41,615 nt of DNA from Methylococcaceae bacterium (lineage in GTDB: Bacteria; Pseudomonadota; Gammaproteobacteria; Methylococcales; Methylomonadaceae): positions 1 to 41,615 of the forward strand of contig QYQN01000013.1 of the NCBI GenBank assembly GCA_007280895.1, written 5' to 3'. How positions within the stretch are numbered: the stretch's first letter is position 1; each line of letters begins with the position of its first letter. The translations under genes were made by a program, and so were the position numbers. The notes under the pieces were generated by a model. That model saw only the letters and a list, made by a program, of their open reading frames with translations, did not search any database and was not told the DNA's origin. Shown piece by piece: positions 24,833 to 33,289 of this stretch.

Positions 24833-25783
24833 ATGACCGCAAATGCTACACTTTTTGACAGTTTAAAAAACGCGCTTGAACACTCCGTTAATACAGTTGT
24901 CGCCAGCAAATTTTATCAATATTTACTGACCTTGCCGGTAATTAAACGGATAGCAATTCTTACAGGACTTGGCTTACTTGCGTTAAGCTGTTTAATGGGT
25001 AGTTTATATCTAGTCTTTGGCAAAATCGTTGTTATTGGCTTCATTGCTAGTATTTTAGCGGGCTTAGCAACGGGCGTAGGTGCCTTACCTGCACTCTTTT
25101 TTAAACAGATTTCCAATAATTTATTTAATTCTATTTTAGGTGCCGCAGCTGGCGTTATGCTTGCGGCTACCGCTTTTTCACTCTTAGTACCAGGCATTGA
25201 CTATGCCAATCAACTTTGGCCAGGCAAAGGTATTTACTTAATCTCTGCCGGCATGTTAATTGGAGCATTGTTTTTACATGCTGCGGATAAACACTTACCG
25301 CATGTGTATTTTGATAGCATTGATAACGACCAATTAAATACGCTTAATAAAGTGGGCTTATTTATTATGGCGATCACCTTACATAACTTCCCTGAAGGTT
25401 TGTCGGTTGGGGTGAGTTTTGGTGCTGATCAAATGAAAAACGGCATTGTTTTAGCGATTGCCGTGGCATTACAAAATATTCCCGAAGGGTTAGCCGTTGC
25501 CTTACCCTTGGTGGGGATTGGTGTGAATAAATGGCGTGCCGTTGGCATTGCCACACTCACCGGATTAGTCGAGCCAATTGGTGGTTTATTGGGAGTAACC
25601 ATGGTCACGGTCATTGAACCCATTATGCCAATAGCCATGGGCTTTGCAGGCGGAGCAATGTTATTTGTGATTAGTGAAGAAATTATTCCAGAAACCCACG
25701 CTAAAGGCCGTTCACGCTATGCCACTTTTGCGTTAATGATAGGCTTTATCGTCATGATGATTTTGGATAATATGCTTGGCTAA
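24833..25783 (+). CDS. ZIP-family divalent metal transporter, probably zinc uptake
   Basis: A 316-aa inner-membrane protein with about eight hydrophobic segments. The two ZIP metal-site helices are clear: HNFPEGLSVGVSFG (about 183-196) and NIPEGLAVALPL (about 213-224). The overall form is closest to the ZupT/GufA type but with an N-terminal extension of about 60 residues including an extra helix region. The Zur-like box on its promoter supports a role in zinc acquisition under zinc limitation; other divalent metals are possible. It is separated from ybdD by 174 bases and followed by palindromic DNA. Confidence 0.88.
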   Translation: MTANATLFDSLKNALEHSVNTVVASKFYQYLLTLPVIKRIAILTGLGLLALSCLMGSLYLVFGKIVVIGFIASILAGLATGVGALPALFFKQISNNLFNSILGAAAGVMLAATAFSLLVPGIDYANQLWPGKGIYLISAGMLIGALFLHAADKHLPHVYFDSIDNDQLNTLNKVGLFIMAITLHNFPEGLSVGVSFGADQMKNGIVLAIAVALQNIPEGLAVALPLVGIGVNKWRAVGIATLTGLVEPIGGLLGVTMVTVIEPIMPIAMGFAGGAMLFVISEEIIPETHAKGRSRYATFALMIGFIVMMILDNMLG

Positions 25784-26082
25784 GACACATTAAAATTTTC
25801 TCAAGAATCAGACTGCCCACGCCCTGCACAGTCGTTTCTTTTGTGGAGTTCGTTTATTATGACAGCGATTCTCATTATGGCAGGGAGAATCATCACGCTG
25901 ATTTAATACGTTAAAAGCATCCTCATCAGTAAGCAAGAGTAAAAAGGCTTTAGCCTTTTTACTCAAGGGCTAAAGCCCTTGGACTCCAGAGCGCCCTACT
26001 CAGCAGTCCGGCTAGTGTGGACGAGGCGCTTTAGGCAAAGCCTCGGCCACAACAACGCCACACAACGCTTAACTGTTGCTGG
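25784..26082. other. Palindrome-rich intergenic region (REP-like)
   Basis: Between convergent ZIP and HupE/UreJ genes. It holds an interrupted hairpin (25863-25900), a 13-pair palindrome (25937-25964), a directly adjoining 7-pair hairpin (25965-25980), and a GAGGC/GCCTC-bounded repeat near 26023-26044. No coding sequence seen. Confidence 0.6.
25937..25980. repeat. Twin palindromes sharing a GGCTWWAGCC core
   Basis: GAGTAAAAAGGCT pairs with AGCCTTTTTACTC (25937-25964, two-base centre), and AAGGGCT pairs with AGCCCTT (25965-25980). The two cores, GGCTTTAGCC and GGCTAAAGCC, are each other's complement-like variants. This is typical of REP-type dispersed repeats and could also terminate either convergent gene. 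Confidence 0.65.
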
Positions 26083-26667
26083 CTAATTGCTAAGGCTCAC
26101 GAAAAGGCTAATTCCAGCCCCCACGCAAACTATACCCAATGCAGAGAACAGAGGCCGTGACGTTCGCATTGCTTGCCCTACCCAAAAACCAACCCCATGC
26201 AGCACCGCAGTAGACAATAGAAAGCCTAACGCAAACCATCGCGCATCCACGCCAGCAGATAACTCAGCTGCATGAACATAACCATGAGCAACGGCCAACA
26301 CCATCAGTAAGCCTAAAGAAATACTCATAGTTAATGTAATAGACCGCCCCACCAAAACGCCCATCACCACCACTGAACATGCCACCCAGCCTTCAGCCAA
26401 GGGCAACACCCCACCGTACATGGCAAACATTGCACCCACCGCCATTGCGCCTAAAAATGTTAACGGACATAAATAACGCAAGCGACCTTGCTGCATAGCT
26501 GCCCACACGCCGACACATAGCATCACTAACACATGATCAATCCCCATCAAAGGATGCATTAGACCCGCTAACATTCCCTCAGCTCCATTACCAGAATGTG
26601 CAAAAACTGGACTTAGGTTCATTAATAAACCCAAAAATAATACGCTTTGTTTGCTTGTTAATTTCAT
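26083..26667 (-). CDS. HupE/UreJ family membrane protein
   Basis: A 194-aa protein with a signal-peptide-like N-terminus (cleavage near PVFA/HSG) and about six further hydrophobic segments. The family motif HPLMGIDHVLVMLCVGVW (about 38-55) is present, followed by a His in LAVAHGYVHAAE. HupE and UreJ proteins are associated with hydrogenase or urease clusters and proposed to move nickel or cobalt. Neither enzyme is nearby here. It lies 35 bases downstream of the hydroxypyruvate reductase gene on the same strand and may be transcribed with it. Possible role: cobalt or nickel supply; not shown. Confidence 0.8.
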   Translation of the reverse strand: MKLTSKQSVLFLGLLMNLSPVFAHSGNGAEGMLAGLMHPLMGIDHVLVMLCVGVWAAMQQGRLRYLCPLTFLGAMAVGAMFAMYGGVLPLAEGWVACSVVVMGVLVGRSITLTMSISLGLLMVLAVAHGYVHAAELSAGVDARWFALGFLLSTAVLHGVGFWVGQAMRTSRPLFSALGIVCVGAGISLFVSLSN

Positions 26668-26702
26668 TACACAGCCTCGTTGATAAGTTTAAATAAACGC
26701 CA

Positions 26703-27674
26703 CTACACCACGCGATCAGCAGGCTCATGCCCGTCAAAATAAGCCACTAGATTGCTGACCACGCGCTCCCCCATCGCTATCCTTGTTTCTTCACTTGCAC
26801 TGCCAATATGCGGCAATAGCGTAATATTATCTAAGCTTAAAAACTCGGGATGAATATGCGGCTCTCCCTCATACACATCTAAGCCAGCCCCCGCAATCCA
26901 GCCTGCTTTTAACGCTTTAATTAAGGCGTTGCTGTCGATCACATCGCCCCGTGCAGTATTGATTAAATGAGCAGAAGGACGCATTAATTGTAAACGTTGT
27001 TCGTTAATTAAATGCCGCGTGGCCGCCCCGCCTGGGCAATGCACAGAGACAAAATGGGCTTCAGATAAAAGCTCGTCAACACTTTGGCAACGAACGGCCT
27101 GCAACGCTTCAACAATCGCAGAATCAGGCTCTGAGGGCACATAAAATAAAATCTTCATCCCAAAACCATAATGAGCTTTTCTTGCCACAGCTTGCGCAAT
27201 ACGGCCAAAACCAATTAAACCCAAGGTTTTACCCGTCACTTTTTGCCCCATTAATTGCGTAGGCCCCCAGCCTGTCCATTGCCCACTAAGCAGCAGACGC
27301 TCAGCTTCAGCGGCGCGTCGTGCCGACATTAACAGTAATAACATGGCGATATCAGCCGTACAATCAGTCAGCACATGCGGCGTATTTGTCACCACGACAC
27401 CGTGTTGCTGAGCGACATGTATATCAATATTGTTATACCCCACACCAAAATTACCAATAAACTGTACTTGCCGCGCAGCAACATTAAGCACATCAGCAGA
27501 AATGGCATCAGTTACGGTTGGCAAGAGTGCATCCGCTGTTTGCATGGCGTGCATTAATGCCTCAACTGACAAGGGTTGATCCGTTTCATTTAACTGCACA
27601 TCAAAACGTGCTTTAAGTTGATTTTCTACCGCTACAGGCCATTTTCTAGTAACAACAACTTTTGGTTTATTCAT
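26703..27674 (-). CDS. hprA: Hydroxypyruvate/glyoxylate reductase (D-glycerate dehydrogenase), serine cycle
   Basis: NAD(P)H-dependent D-2-hydroxyacid dehydrogenase, about 323 aa, reducing hydroxypyruvate to D-glycerate. The nucleotide-binding motif is GLIGFGRIAQAVARKA (about 147-162). The catalytic Arg lies in INTARGDVID, the Glu in DVYEGEP and the His in LLPHIGSAS. The frame opens five codons earlier, but GAGGA lies within that stretch, just before ATG 27674, so I use this start. It lies downstream of sga, separated by a hairpin terminator. A general glyoxylate reductase is the alternative, but the location among serine-cycle genes favours hydroxypyruvate as substrate. Confidence 0.88.
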   Translation of the reverse strand: MNKPKVVVTRKWPVAVENQLKARFDVQLNETDQPLSVEALMHAMQTADALLPTVTDAISADVLNVAARQVQFIGNFGVGYNNIDIHVAQQHGVVVTNTPHVLTDCTADIAMLLLLMSARRAAEAERLLLSGQWTGWGPTQLMGQKVTGKTLGLIGFGRIAQAVARKAHYGFGMKILFYVPSEPDSAIVEALQAVRCQSVDELLSEAHFVSVHCPGGAATRHLINEQRLQLMRPSAHLINTARGDVIDSNALIKALKAGWIAGAGLDVYEGEPHIHPEFLSLDNITLLPHIGSASEETRIAMGERVVSNLVAYFDGHEPADRVV

Positions 27675-27729
27675 GAGATTCCTCAACATAGGAATAAATT
27701 AGAAAAAAATCAAGTGACTGAATGCAAGA

Positions 27730-27760
27730 AACCCACCAAATCTGCTCGATAAGGTGGGTT
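27730..27760 (-). terminator. Hairpin between sga and hprA
   Basis: AACCCACC pairs with GGTGGGTT over eight bases around a 15-base loop, about 55 bases after the sga stop codon on the minus strand. Only a short T-containing tail follows, so it may be a partial terminator that lowers hprA relative to sga. Confidence 0.6.
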
Positions 27761-27813
27761 ACCCTTCACACCATTACCATACTTAACGTAATGATAATAG
27801 AACGCTTCAGTTA

Positions 27814-28980
27814 TTAGTTTGCTGTAGCACGATAATATTCAAGCGCAGCAGCCACGCCACTGCCAGCTTTAATATCAATACCACTATCCAACAAGGCCAT
27901 TTCAACACCAGCAATCGCCCCTAACATAGACACGTCATTCATATCGCCAACATGACCAATACGGAAGACTTTACCTGCCAGTTCAGACAAGCCTGCGCCC
28001 AAAGAAATATTGTATTTACTGAAAGCGATACTAATAACTGTTTTAGCATCCTTACCTTCTGGTACCACAATAGCCGACACGGTATCAGACTCAAAACCAG
28101 GTTGAGCGCATAAGCTTAACCCCCATGCCGCCACTGCTTTACGAGTACCCTCTGCTAAGCGGTGATGACGTGCATAGACCGTGTCCAACCCCTCAGCCAA
28201 CAACAAATCTAATGCCTTACGCAAGCCGTACAATAAGGGCAAATTTGGTGTGTAAGGCGTGTAGCCGTCTTTATTAGCATTCATTTGATCTTTTAAATCC
28301 AGAAAGCAACGAGGATACGTTGAAGTTTCAATTGCTTTCAAGGCTTTTTGACTAAAGGCTAAAAAAGCACCGCCTGCAGGCAGCATAAAGCCTTTTTGCG
28401 AACCACTAATTGCCCCATCAACGCCCCAATCATCCATACGGAATTCAATACTGGCAATTGAACTCACGCCATCAACAAATAACAAGGCAGGATGCTGGCA
28501 GGCGTTTAAGGCCTTACGAACACCAGCAATATCACTGGTTACACCCGTTGCTGTTTCATTATGAGTAGCTAACACGGCTTTAATTTCATGCAGGGTATCT
28601 TCTTGCAAACGCGCCGCAAGTTTATCCAGAGGAATACCCATCCCCCAAGGTTCCTGATGAATTTCTACATTAAAGCCTAACCGCTTCGCCATTTCCGCCC
28701 ATAAATGACTGAATTGTCCAAAACGATAAATCAATACTTTATCACCAGGATTTAAACAATTAGTTAAAGCAATCTCCCAGCCTGCTGTGCCGGTAGCAGG
28801 AAAGACAAAAGCTTGCCCTGCTTCAGTTCTAAATATTTTTTTTAAATCATTGAGCAGTGGTGTTAATAATTGTGGAAAAATCGGTGAACGATGATCTTCC
28901 ATAGGAACATGCATCGCATTTAAAATTTCGTTAGGAACATTTGTTGGCCCTGGAATATAAAGGTGGTTACGACCCGCCAT
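27814..28980 (-). CDS. sgaA: Serine--glyoxylate aminotransferase
   Basis: PLP-dependent class V aminotransferase converting serine and glyoxylate to hydroxypyruvate and glycine, the key transamination of the serine cycle. It is 388 aa. The start MAGRNHLYIPGPTNVPNEIL is characteristic of the serine-glyoxylate/alanine-glyoxylate aminotransferase group. The PLP lysine is in SGSQKGFMLPAGGAFL (about 192-207), preceded by LFVDGVSSIAS. GAGG lies five bases before the ATG at 28980. It is divergent from mcl across a 401-base regulatory region and upstream of hprA, a grouping seen in other serine-cycle methylotrophs. Confidence 0.94.
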   Translation of the reverse strand: MAGRNHLYIPGPTNVPNEILNAMHVPMEDHRSPIFPQLLTPLLNDLKKIFRTEAGQAFVFPATGTAGWEIALTNCLNPGDKVLIYRFGQFSHLWAEMAKRLGFNVEIHQEPWGMGIPLDKLAARLQEDTLHEIKAVLATHNETATGVTSDIAGVRKALNACQHPALLFVDGVSSIASIEFRMDDWGVDGAISGSQKGFMLPAGGAFLAFSQKALKAIETSTYPRCFLDLKDQMNANKDGYTPYTPNLPLLYGLRKALDLLLAEGLDTVYARHHRLAEGTRKAVAAWGLSLCAQPGFESDTVSAIVVPEGKDAKTVISIAFSKYNISLGAGLSELAGKVFRIGHVGDMNDVSMLGAIAGVEMALLDSGIDIKAGSGVAAALEYYRATAN

Positions 28981-29381
28981 GATTACCTCGTTAGATTATA
29001 ATGATTAAAAAATTGAAAGATGTGGTGCGTTATTTTCGCTACTCACATTGATTACTTTGGTGAAAGTCAAATGCTTAACGCAAGATTTTAGCGCGAATAG
29101 TTCTGTACATTGTTTATTAACTAAGCTTAATAGGCTAAATGTTAATAATTATGAGTATAAAACAGCCTGACGTGATAAAAAAGCCACCCATTAAAAACGC
29201 AGAATAATGACATAGGCATATTCAATCGGCAAGTAACAATGCACATTTAAGCGTGGTAAAAAATTGACATTAATAAGTCTGAAAGTAGAATGGTCGATTT
29301 AATTTTGTCTGGTAAAAGCCAGTTTTATTTTTTATAGGTACTTATGCTAAGTATGCTATCACCTCAATTAGGAATGTACAG
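28981..29381. other. Divergent regulatory region between sga and mcl
   Basis: 401 AT-rich bases without a supported gene. It holds the mcl promoter (29264-29291), a weak CTGG/CCAG hairpin followed by a T-rich stretch near 29308-29337, and, towards sga, a TATAAT on the minus strand at 28995-29000 that lies too close to the sga start to be a normal promoter. Confidence 0.55.
29264..29291 (+). promoter_or_regulatory. Sigma-70 promoter of mcl
   Basis: A perfect -35 TTGACA (29264-29269) and -10 TAGAAT (29286-29291) are separated by 16 bases. The leader would be about 85 bases long and contains a short hairpin followed by T-rich sequence. Confidence 0.65.
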
Positions 29382-30332
29382 ATGAGTCACACTTTATATT
29401 CAGCTTCAATTCAACGAGTACAACGTAGTGAGTTGGCAGTTCCCGGTTCAAATCCTGATTTTTTTGAGAAAGCCCTTAAAAGCGGGGCAGACTTTATCTT
29501 CCTTGATCTTGAAGATGCGGTTGCGCCAGATGATAAATTACGTGCACGAAAAAACATCATTGAAGCCATTAATGATCTTGATTGGCAAGGACATGGCGTG
29601 ACCTTATCAGTGCGTATTAACGGCTTAGACACCCAATACATGGTGCGTGATGTTGTTGATTTAGTAGAACAATGCGGTGCTAAAATTAATACCTTGTTAA
29701 TTCCTAAAGTAGGCGTGTACGCGGATATTTATATGGTTGAAGCCATGCTTAACCAGCTTGAAATGCAACAAGGCTTAACTCATAAAATAGGCCTAGAAGC
29801 GTTAATTGAAACCGCCTTAGGCATGGCAAATGTTGAAGATATTGCGCGACAAGGTGCCTCGGGTCGTCTTGAAGCATTACACTTTGGTGTTGCCGATTAT
29901 GCAGCAAGCAACCGTGCAAGAACCACCAATATTGGTGGCTTAAATCCTGATTATCCTGGCGACCAATGGCATTATGCGATCAGCCGTATGACGGTCGCCT
30001 GCCGTGCCTTTGGTTTACGAGCCATTGATGGCCCTTTTGGAGACATCAAAGACCCAGAAGGCTTTAATTTAGCTGCTAAACGTGCAGCGGCGTTAGGCTG
30101 CGAAGGCAAATGGGCGATTCATCCAAGCCAAATTACTTTAGCAAACGATGTGTTTACCCCACCACCTGCTGAAATTGAAAAAGCAAAACGTATTTTAGTC
30201 GCCTTGCAAGAAGCCGCAGCACAAGGTAAAGGAGCTGCGTCCTTAGACGGTCGTTTAATTGACGCTGCCTCTGAAAAAATGGCCAACAATATCGTCAGAA
30301 CGGCAGAAGCTATCGCCGCAAAAGTAAACTAA
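29382..30332 (+). CDS. mcl: Malyl-CoA lyase
   Basis: HpcH/HpaI-type aldolase (CitE superfamily) cleaving malyl-CoA to glyoxylate and acetyl-CoA in the serine cycle. It is 316 aa. Conserved features include RSELAVPGSNPDFFEKALKS (about 16-35), the metal/CoA region DFIFLDLEDAVAPDDK (about 37-52), the Glu in GLEALIETALGMANVE and the HFGVADYAAS block (about 167-176). AGGA precedes the ATG at 29382. It opens the plus-strand serine-cycle set, followed by mtkA after 201 bases. Closely related beta-methylmalyl-CoA lyases are excluded only by context. Confidence 0.93.
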   Translation: MSHTLYSASIQRVQRSELAVPGSNPDFFEKALKSGADFIFLDLEDAVAPDDKLRARKNIIEAINDLDWQGHGVTLSVRINGLDTQYMVRDVVDLVEQCGAKINTLLIPKVGVYADIYMVEAMLNQLEMQQGLTHKIGLEALIETALGMANVEDIARQGASGRLEALHFGVADYAASNRARTTNIGGLNPDYPGDQWHYAISRMTVACRAFGLRAIDGPFGDIKDPEGFNLAAKRAAALGCEGKWAIHPSQITLANDVFTPPPAEIEKAKRILVALQEAAAQGKGAASLDGRLIDAASEKMANNIVRTAEAIAAKVN

Positions 30333-30462
30333 GTTAACGTGCTATCTAAGCCGTCATTGCACCACGCCAAATAACTACCTCGTGCAACTAAAAATTCTTT
30401 GGCGCTGATGTTAACAACAAACAGTCAGGGTGATTTTAAAAAATTAACGACCTAATTGAGCA

Positions 30463-30496
30463 TTGTTCAAACAATTGACTGCGCTTATAAGCAGTC
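30463..30496 (+). promoter_or_regulatory. Possible separate promoter and leader hairpin of mtkA
   Basis: TTGTTC (30463-30468), 17 bases, then TATAAG (30486-30491) is a fair -10 with a poor -35. GACTGC and GCAGTC form a six-pair hairpin at 30477-30496 overlapping it. Either could be spurious. Confidence 0.3.
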
Positions 30497-30533
30497 CATC
30501 GATTATTCAATAACAACACATAATGGAGATGCT

Positions 30534-31715
30534 GTGGATATTCATGAGTATCAAGCAAAAGAAATTTTAAATGAATACGGCGTTAAAATCGCTTTAGGCG
30601 GTTTAGCCTATAGTCCAGATGATGCCGTACAACGCGCACGTGAAATCGGTGGCCGTGTCTGGGCAGTCAAAGCCCAAATTCACTCTGGCGCACGTGGCAA
30701 AGCGGGTGGCATCATTATCTGTAAAAATCATGATGAGGTTGCCAACGCCGCAGAAAAATTATTAGGTAAACGCTTAATCACCCACCAAACAGGCCCTGCG
30801 GGTAAAGTCTGTGGGCGCTTATACATTGAAGCAGGCACTGACATTGCAAAAGAAATGTATTTTTGCCTCTTGGTTGATCGCACTGAAGAGCGCATTGTCA
30901 TGATTGGCTCGGCACAAGGCGGTATGGATATCGAAGCATTAGCACTCACCGATCCTGACGCTATCACCAAAATCTACATTGATCCAGCCGTAGGTTTACA
31001 AGACTACCAAGCCCGTGAAATGGCCTTTACCTTAGGTATTCAGGCAGATAGCATGAGTCATGCAGTAAAAACAATCAAAGGTTGTTATCGCGCATTACGC
31101 GATCTTGATGCAAACATGCTAGAAATTAATCCCTTAGTCATTGCTGCCAATGGTGATTTACTGGCTTTAGACGCCAAAATGGGCTTCGATGAAAATGCCC
31201 TGTTCCGCCAACCTAAAATCTCAGAATTGCGCGATAAAACACAAGAAGAGCCACGCGAAACCGCTGCGGCAGATCGAGGCTTAAGCTATGTAGGCTTAGA
31301 TGGCGACATTGGCTGCATGATTAATGGTGCTGGTTTAGCCATGGCGACAATGGACATGATTAAACTTGCCGGTGGTGAACCTGCCAATTTCTTAGATGTT
31401 GGCGGCGGTGCTTCTGCCGAACGCACTGAAAAAGCTTTCCGCCTAGTGCTAGCAGATCAAAATGTTAAAGCGATGTTGGTCAACATTTTTGCAGGCATTA
31501 ATCGTTGTGACTGGATTGCTGAAGGCGTTGTGCAGGCAGTAAGAAAAATTGACATGAAAGTCCCCTTAATTGTGCGTCTTTCAGGAACCAATGTAGCAGA
31601 AGGTCAACGCATTATTGCCGACAGTGGCTTACCCATTATCACTGCAGAAACTTTAGCTGAAGCGGCAGAAAAAGCCGTGCAAGCACGTAACGAAGTTGTT
31701 GCCAGAGAGGCTTAA
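30534..31715 (+). CDS. mtkA: Malate--CoA ligase (malate thiokinase) subunit beta
   Basis: ATP-grasp subunit of malate-CoA ligase, a homologue of succinyl-CoA synthetase beta; with MtkB it makes malyl-CoA from malate, CoA and ATP. About 393 aa from a GTG start at 30534. GGAG lies five bases before it and the family begins [16 protein letters not shown], while the longer frame has only a TTG. ATP-grasp residues occur in [18 protein letters not shown] (about 36-53) and [20 protein letters not shown]. The CoA-ligase half contains [12 protein letters not shown]. Adjacent mcl, sga and hpr genes distinguish it from sucC. Confidence 0.93.
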   Translation: MDIHEYQAKEILNEYGVKIALGGLAYSPDDAVQRAREIGGRVWAVKAQIHSGARGKAGGIIICKNHDEVANAAEKLLGKRLITHQTGPAGKVCGRLYIEAGTDIAKEMYFCLLVDRTEERIVMIGSAQGGMDIEALALTDPDAITKIYIDPAVGLQDYQAREMAFTLGIQADSMSHAVKTIKGCYRALRDLDANMLEINPLVIAANGDLLALDAKMGFDENALFRQPKISELRDKTQEEPRETAAADRGLSYVGLDGDIGCMINGAGLAMATMDMIKLAGGEPANFLDVGGGASAERTEKAFRLVLADQNVKAMLVNIFAGINRCDWIAEGVVQAVRKIDMKVPLIVRLSGTNVAEGQRIIADSGLPIITAETLAEAAEKAVQARNEVVAREA

Positions 31716-31722
31716 GGAATTT

Positions 31723-32610
31723 ATGGCTATTTTACTTAACGAAACTACCCGCATTATCGTCCAAGGCTTCACTGGAAAAATTGGCTCCTTTCACGCGCAA
31801 GACATGATTAATTACGGCTCCTGCGTGGTCGGTGGTATTACTCCTGGTAAAGGTGGGCAAACCCACTTAGGCTTACCGGTCTTTGATAGAGTCAAAGAAG
31901 CCGTCCAAGAGGTTGGTGCCGAAGCCAGTATCATCTTTGTCCCCCCTGCTTTTGCAGCTGACTCCATCATGGAAGCGGCTGATGCTGGCATTAAATATTG
32001 TGTAGCCATTACTGATGGCATTCCTACTCAGGACATGATGCGCGTAAAAAACTTTTTAAGCAGATTTCCAGAACATGAACGTATGATTTTAACTGGCCCA
32101 AACTGTGCAGGCACTATCAGCCCAGGTCGGGCGATGTTAGGCATTATGCCAGGGCATATTTATCAACAGGGCCACGTTGGCATTGTTGGTCGCTCAGGAA
32201 CACTTGGCTACGAAGCCGCTGATCAAATGAAACGCTTAGGCATCGGCATTTCAACCTCAGTTGGTATTGGTGGGGATCCTATTAATGGCAGTTCACACCG
32301 AGATATTTTTGAGCATTTCGAACGCGACGACGAAACAAAAGTCGTGCTTATGATTGGCGAAATTGGCGGTCCACAAGAAGTACAAGCAGGTTTATTTGCA
32401 AAAGAAAATATGACTAAACCAGTGGTTGCTTATATTGCCGGCTTAACTGCCCCAGAAGGCAGACGCATGGGACATGCCGGGGCAATTATCTCTTCAGCTG
32501 GAGAAAGTGCCGCAGAAAAAGTAGCCTTATTAACGGAAATGGGCATTACTATTAGTCCAACCCCCGCTGCAATGGGTGAAACAGTTGCAAAGGTCTTAGC
32601 AAAACTTTAA
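31723..32610 (+). CDS. mtkB: Malate--CoA ligase (malate thiokinase) subunit alpha
   Basis: CoA-binding and phosphohistidine subunit of malate-CoA ligase, about 295 aa, related to SucD. The N-terminal Rossmann CoA site has IIVQGFTGKIGSFHAQDM (about 11-28). The ligase domain has GPNCAGTISPG and GRSGTLGYEA. The phosphorylated histidine is in RMGHAGAIISSAGESA (about 246-261). The frame opens inside mtkA, but ATG 31723 with AAGGA before it is the family start, seven bases after the mtkA stop. The tight spacing supports co-translation in equal amounts. Confidence 0.93.
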   Translation: MAILLNETTRIIVQGFTGKIGSFHAQDMINYGSCVVGGITPGKGGQTHLGLPVFDRVKEAVQEVGAEASIIFVPPAFAADSIMEAADAGIKYCVAITDGIPTQDMMRVKNFLSRFPEHERMILTGPNCAGTISPGRAMLGIMPGHIYQQGHVGIVGRSGTLGYEAADQMKRLGIGISTSVGIGGDPINGSSHRDIFEHFERDDETKVVLMIGEIGGPQEVQAGLFAKENMTKPVVAYIAGLTAPEGRRMGHAGAIISSAGESAAEKVALLTEMGITISPTPAAMGETVAKVLAKL

Positions 32611-32618
32611 CTAGCAAC

Positions 32619-32647
32619 TGGATAGCATTACGCTTACGCACTATCCA
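32619..32647 (+). terminator. Hairpin after mtkB
   Basis: TGGATAG (32619-32625) pairs with CTATCCA (32641-32647), starting nine bases after the mtkB stop; the sequence after it is only moderately T-rich. Confidence 0.45.
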
Positions 32648-32660
32648 ACTTTAATAAAAA

Positions 32661-32688
32661 TTGGGGATAAACAGCGCTTTATCCCCAA
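32661..32688 (-). terminator. Terminator of the proC-yggT operon
   Basis: TTGGGGATAAA pairs perfectly with TTTATCCCCAA over 11 bases around a six-base loop. On the minus strand a TTTTTATT tail follows, so it fits termination of yggT, whose stop is 17 bases away. Confidence 0.8.
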
Positions 32689-32704
32689 CAACATCCTCAA
32701 CAAC

Positions 32705-33280
32705 TTAACTCAATAAATTGGCTATCTCATGCAACGGCGGCAAAATAACCATTTTTGCTAATTGCAAAAACAACAAGGCCGCCAAAGGTGATAAATCCAT
32801 CCCCCCTAAATAAGGTATAAACTTACGGCACAATGTTAATAACGGCTCAGTTAAGGTCGCTAAAATACTGGCTGCGGCATCATAAGTACCAGGATTCATC
32901 CAGCTTAAAATGGCTCTGGCAAAGATTGCAAAGATAAATATATTAATCACCAAAGACACTAAATCTATAATTGACAAGACAATTAATGCCGCAATGTTTA
33001 AGGCAACGCCTTTTAACATCAAGATAATAAAATTAGTCAACATCTGTAATACCAACGCCAAAACCAGCGACGACGTATCCAGTTTGCCAATAGAAGGCAC
33101 AAAACGACGCAGAATTCGCAAAGGTGGATGCGTAATAGTTACCAAAAACTGCGAAATTGGATTATAAAAAGCAGCCCCCGTCCACTGCAACATAAAGCGT
33201 AATAACACGGCCAAAACATACAACGAAGCCAGTGTATCAATGACTAAAATAAGCGGATCGATTAAATAATTTGCCCCCAT
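32705..33280 (-). CDS. yggT: YggT family membrane protein
   Basis: A 191-aa inner-membrane protein made of two tandem YGGT units, each a pair of hydrophobic segments with the conserved pattern LRFMLQWTGAAFYNPISQF (about 26-44) and, in the second unit, FARAILSWMNPGTYD (about 121-135); each is followed by a PLLTLCRKFIPYLGG- or PPLRILRRFVPSIGK-type loop. The precise role is not known; relatives affect osmotic tolerance and membrane or cell-division organisation. It follows proC by six bases, a common pairing. The start is ATG 33280 (a GTG one codon earlier is possible). Confidence 0.9.
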   Translation of the reverse strand: MGANYLIDPLILVIDTLASLYVLAVLLRFMLQWTGAAFYNPISQFLVTITHPPLRILRRFVPSIGKLDTSSLVLALVLQMLTNFIILMLKGVALNIAALIVLSIIDLVSLVINIFIFAIFARAILSWMNPGTYDAAASILATLTEPLLTLCRKFIPYLGGMDLSPLAALLFLQLAKMVILPPLHEIANLLS

Positions 33281-33289
33281 CACAACAAC

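Noticed and set aside
28995-29000. TATAAT on the minus strand as the sga promoter
   Set aside because: Transcription would start inside or next to the ribosome binding site, leaving too short a leader, and no -35 fits.
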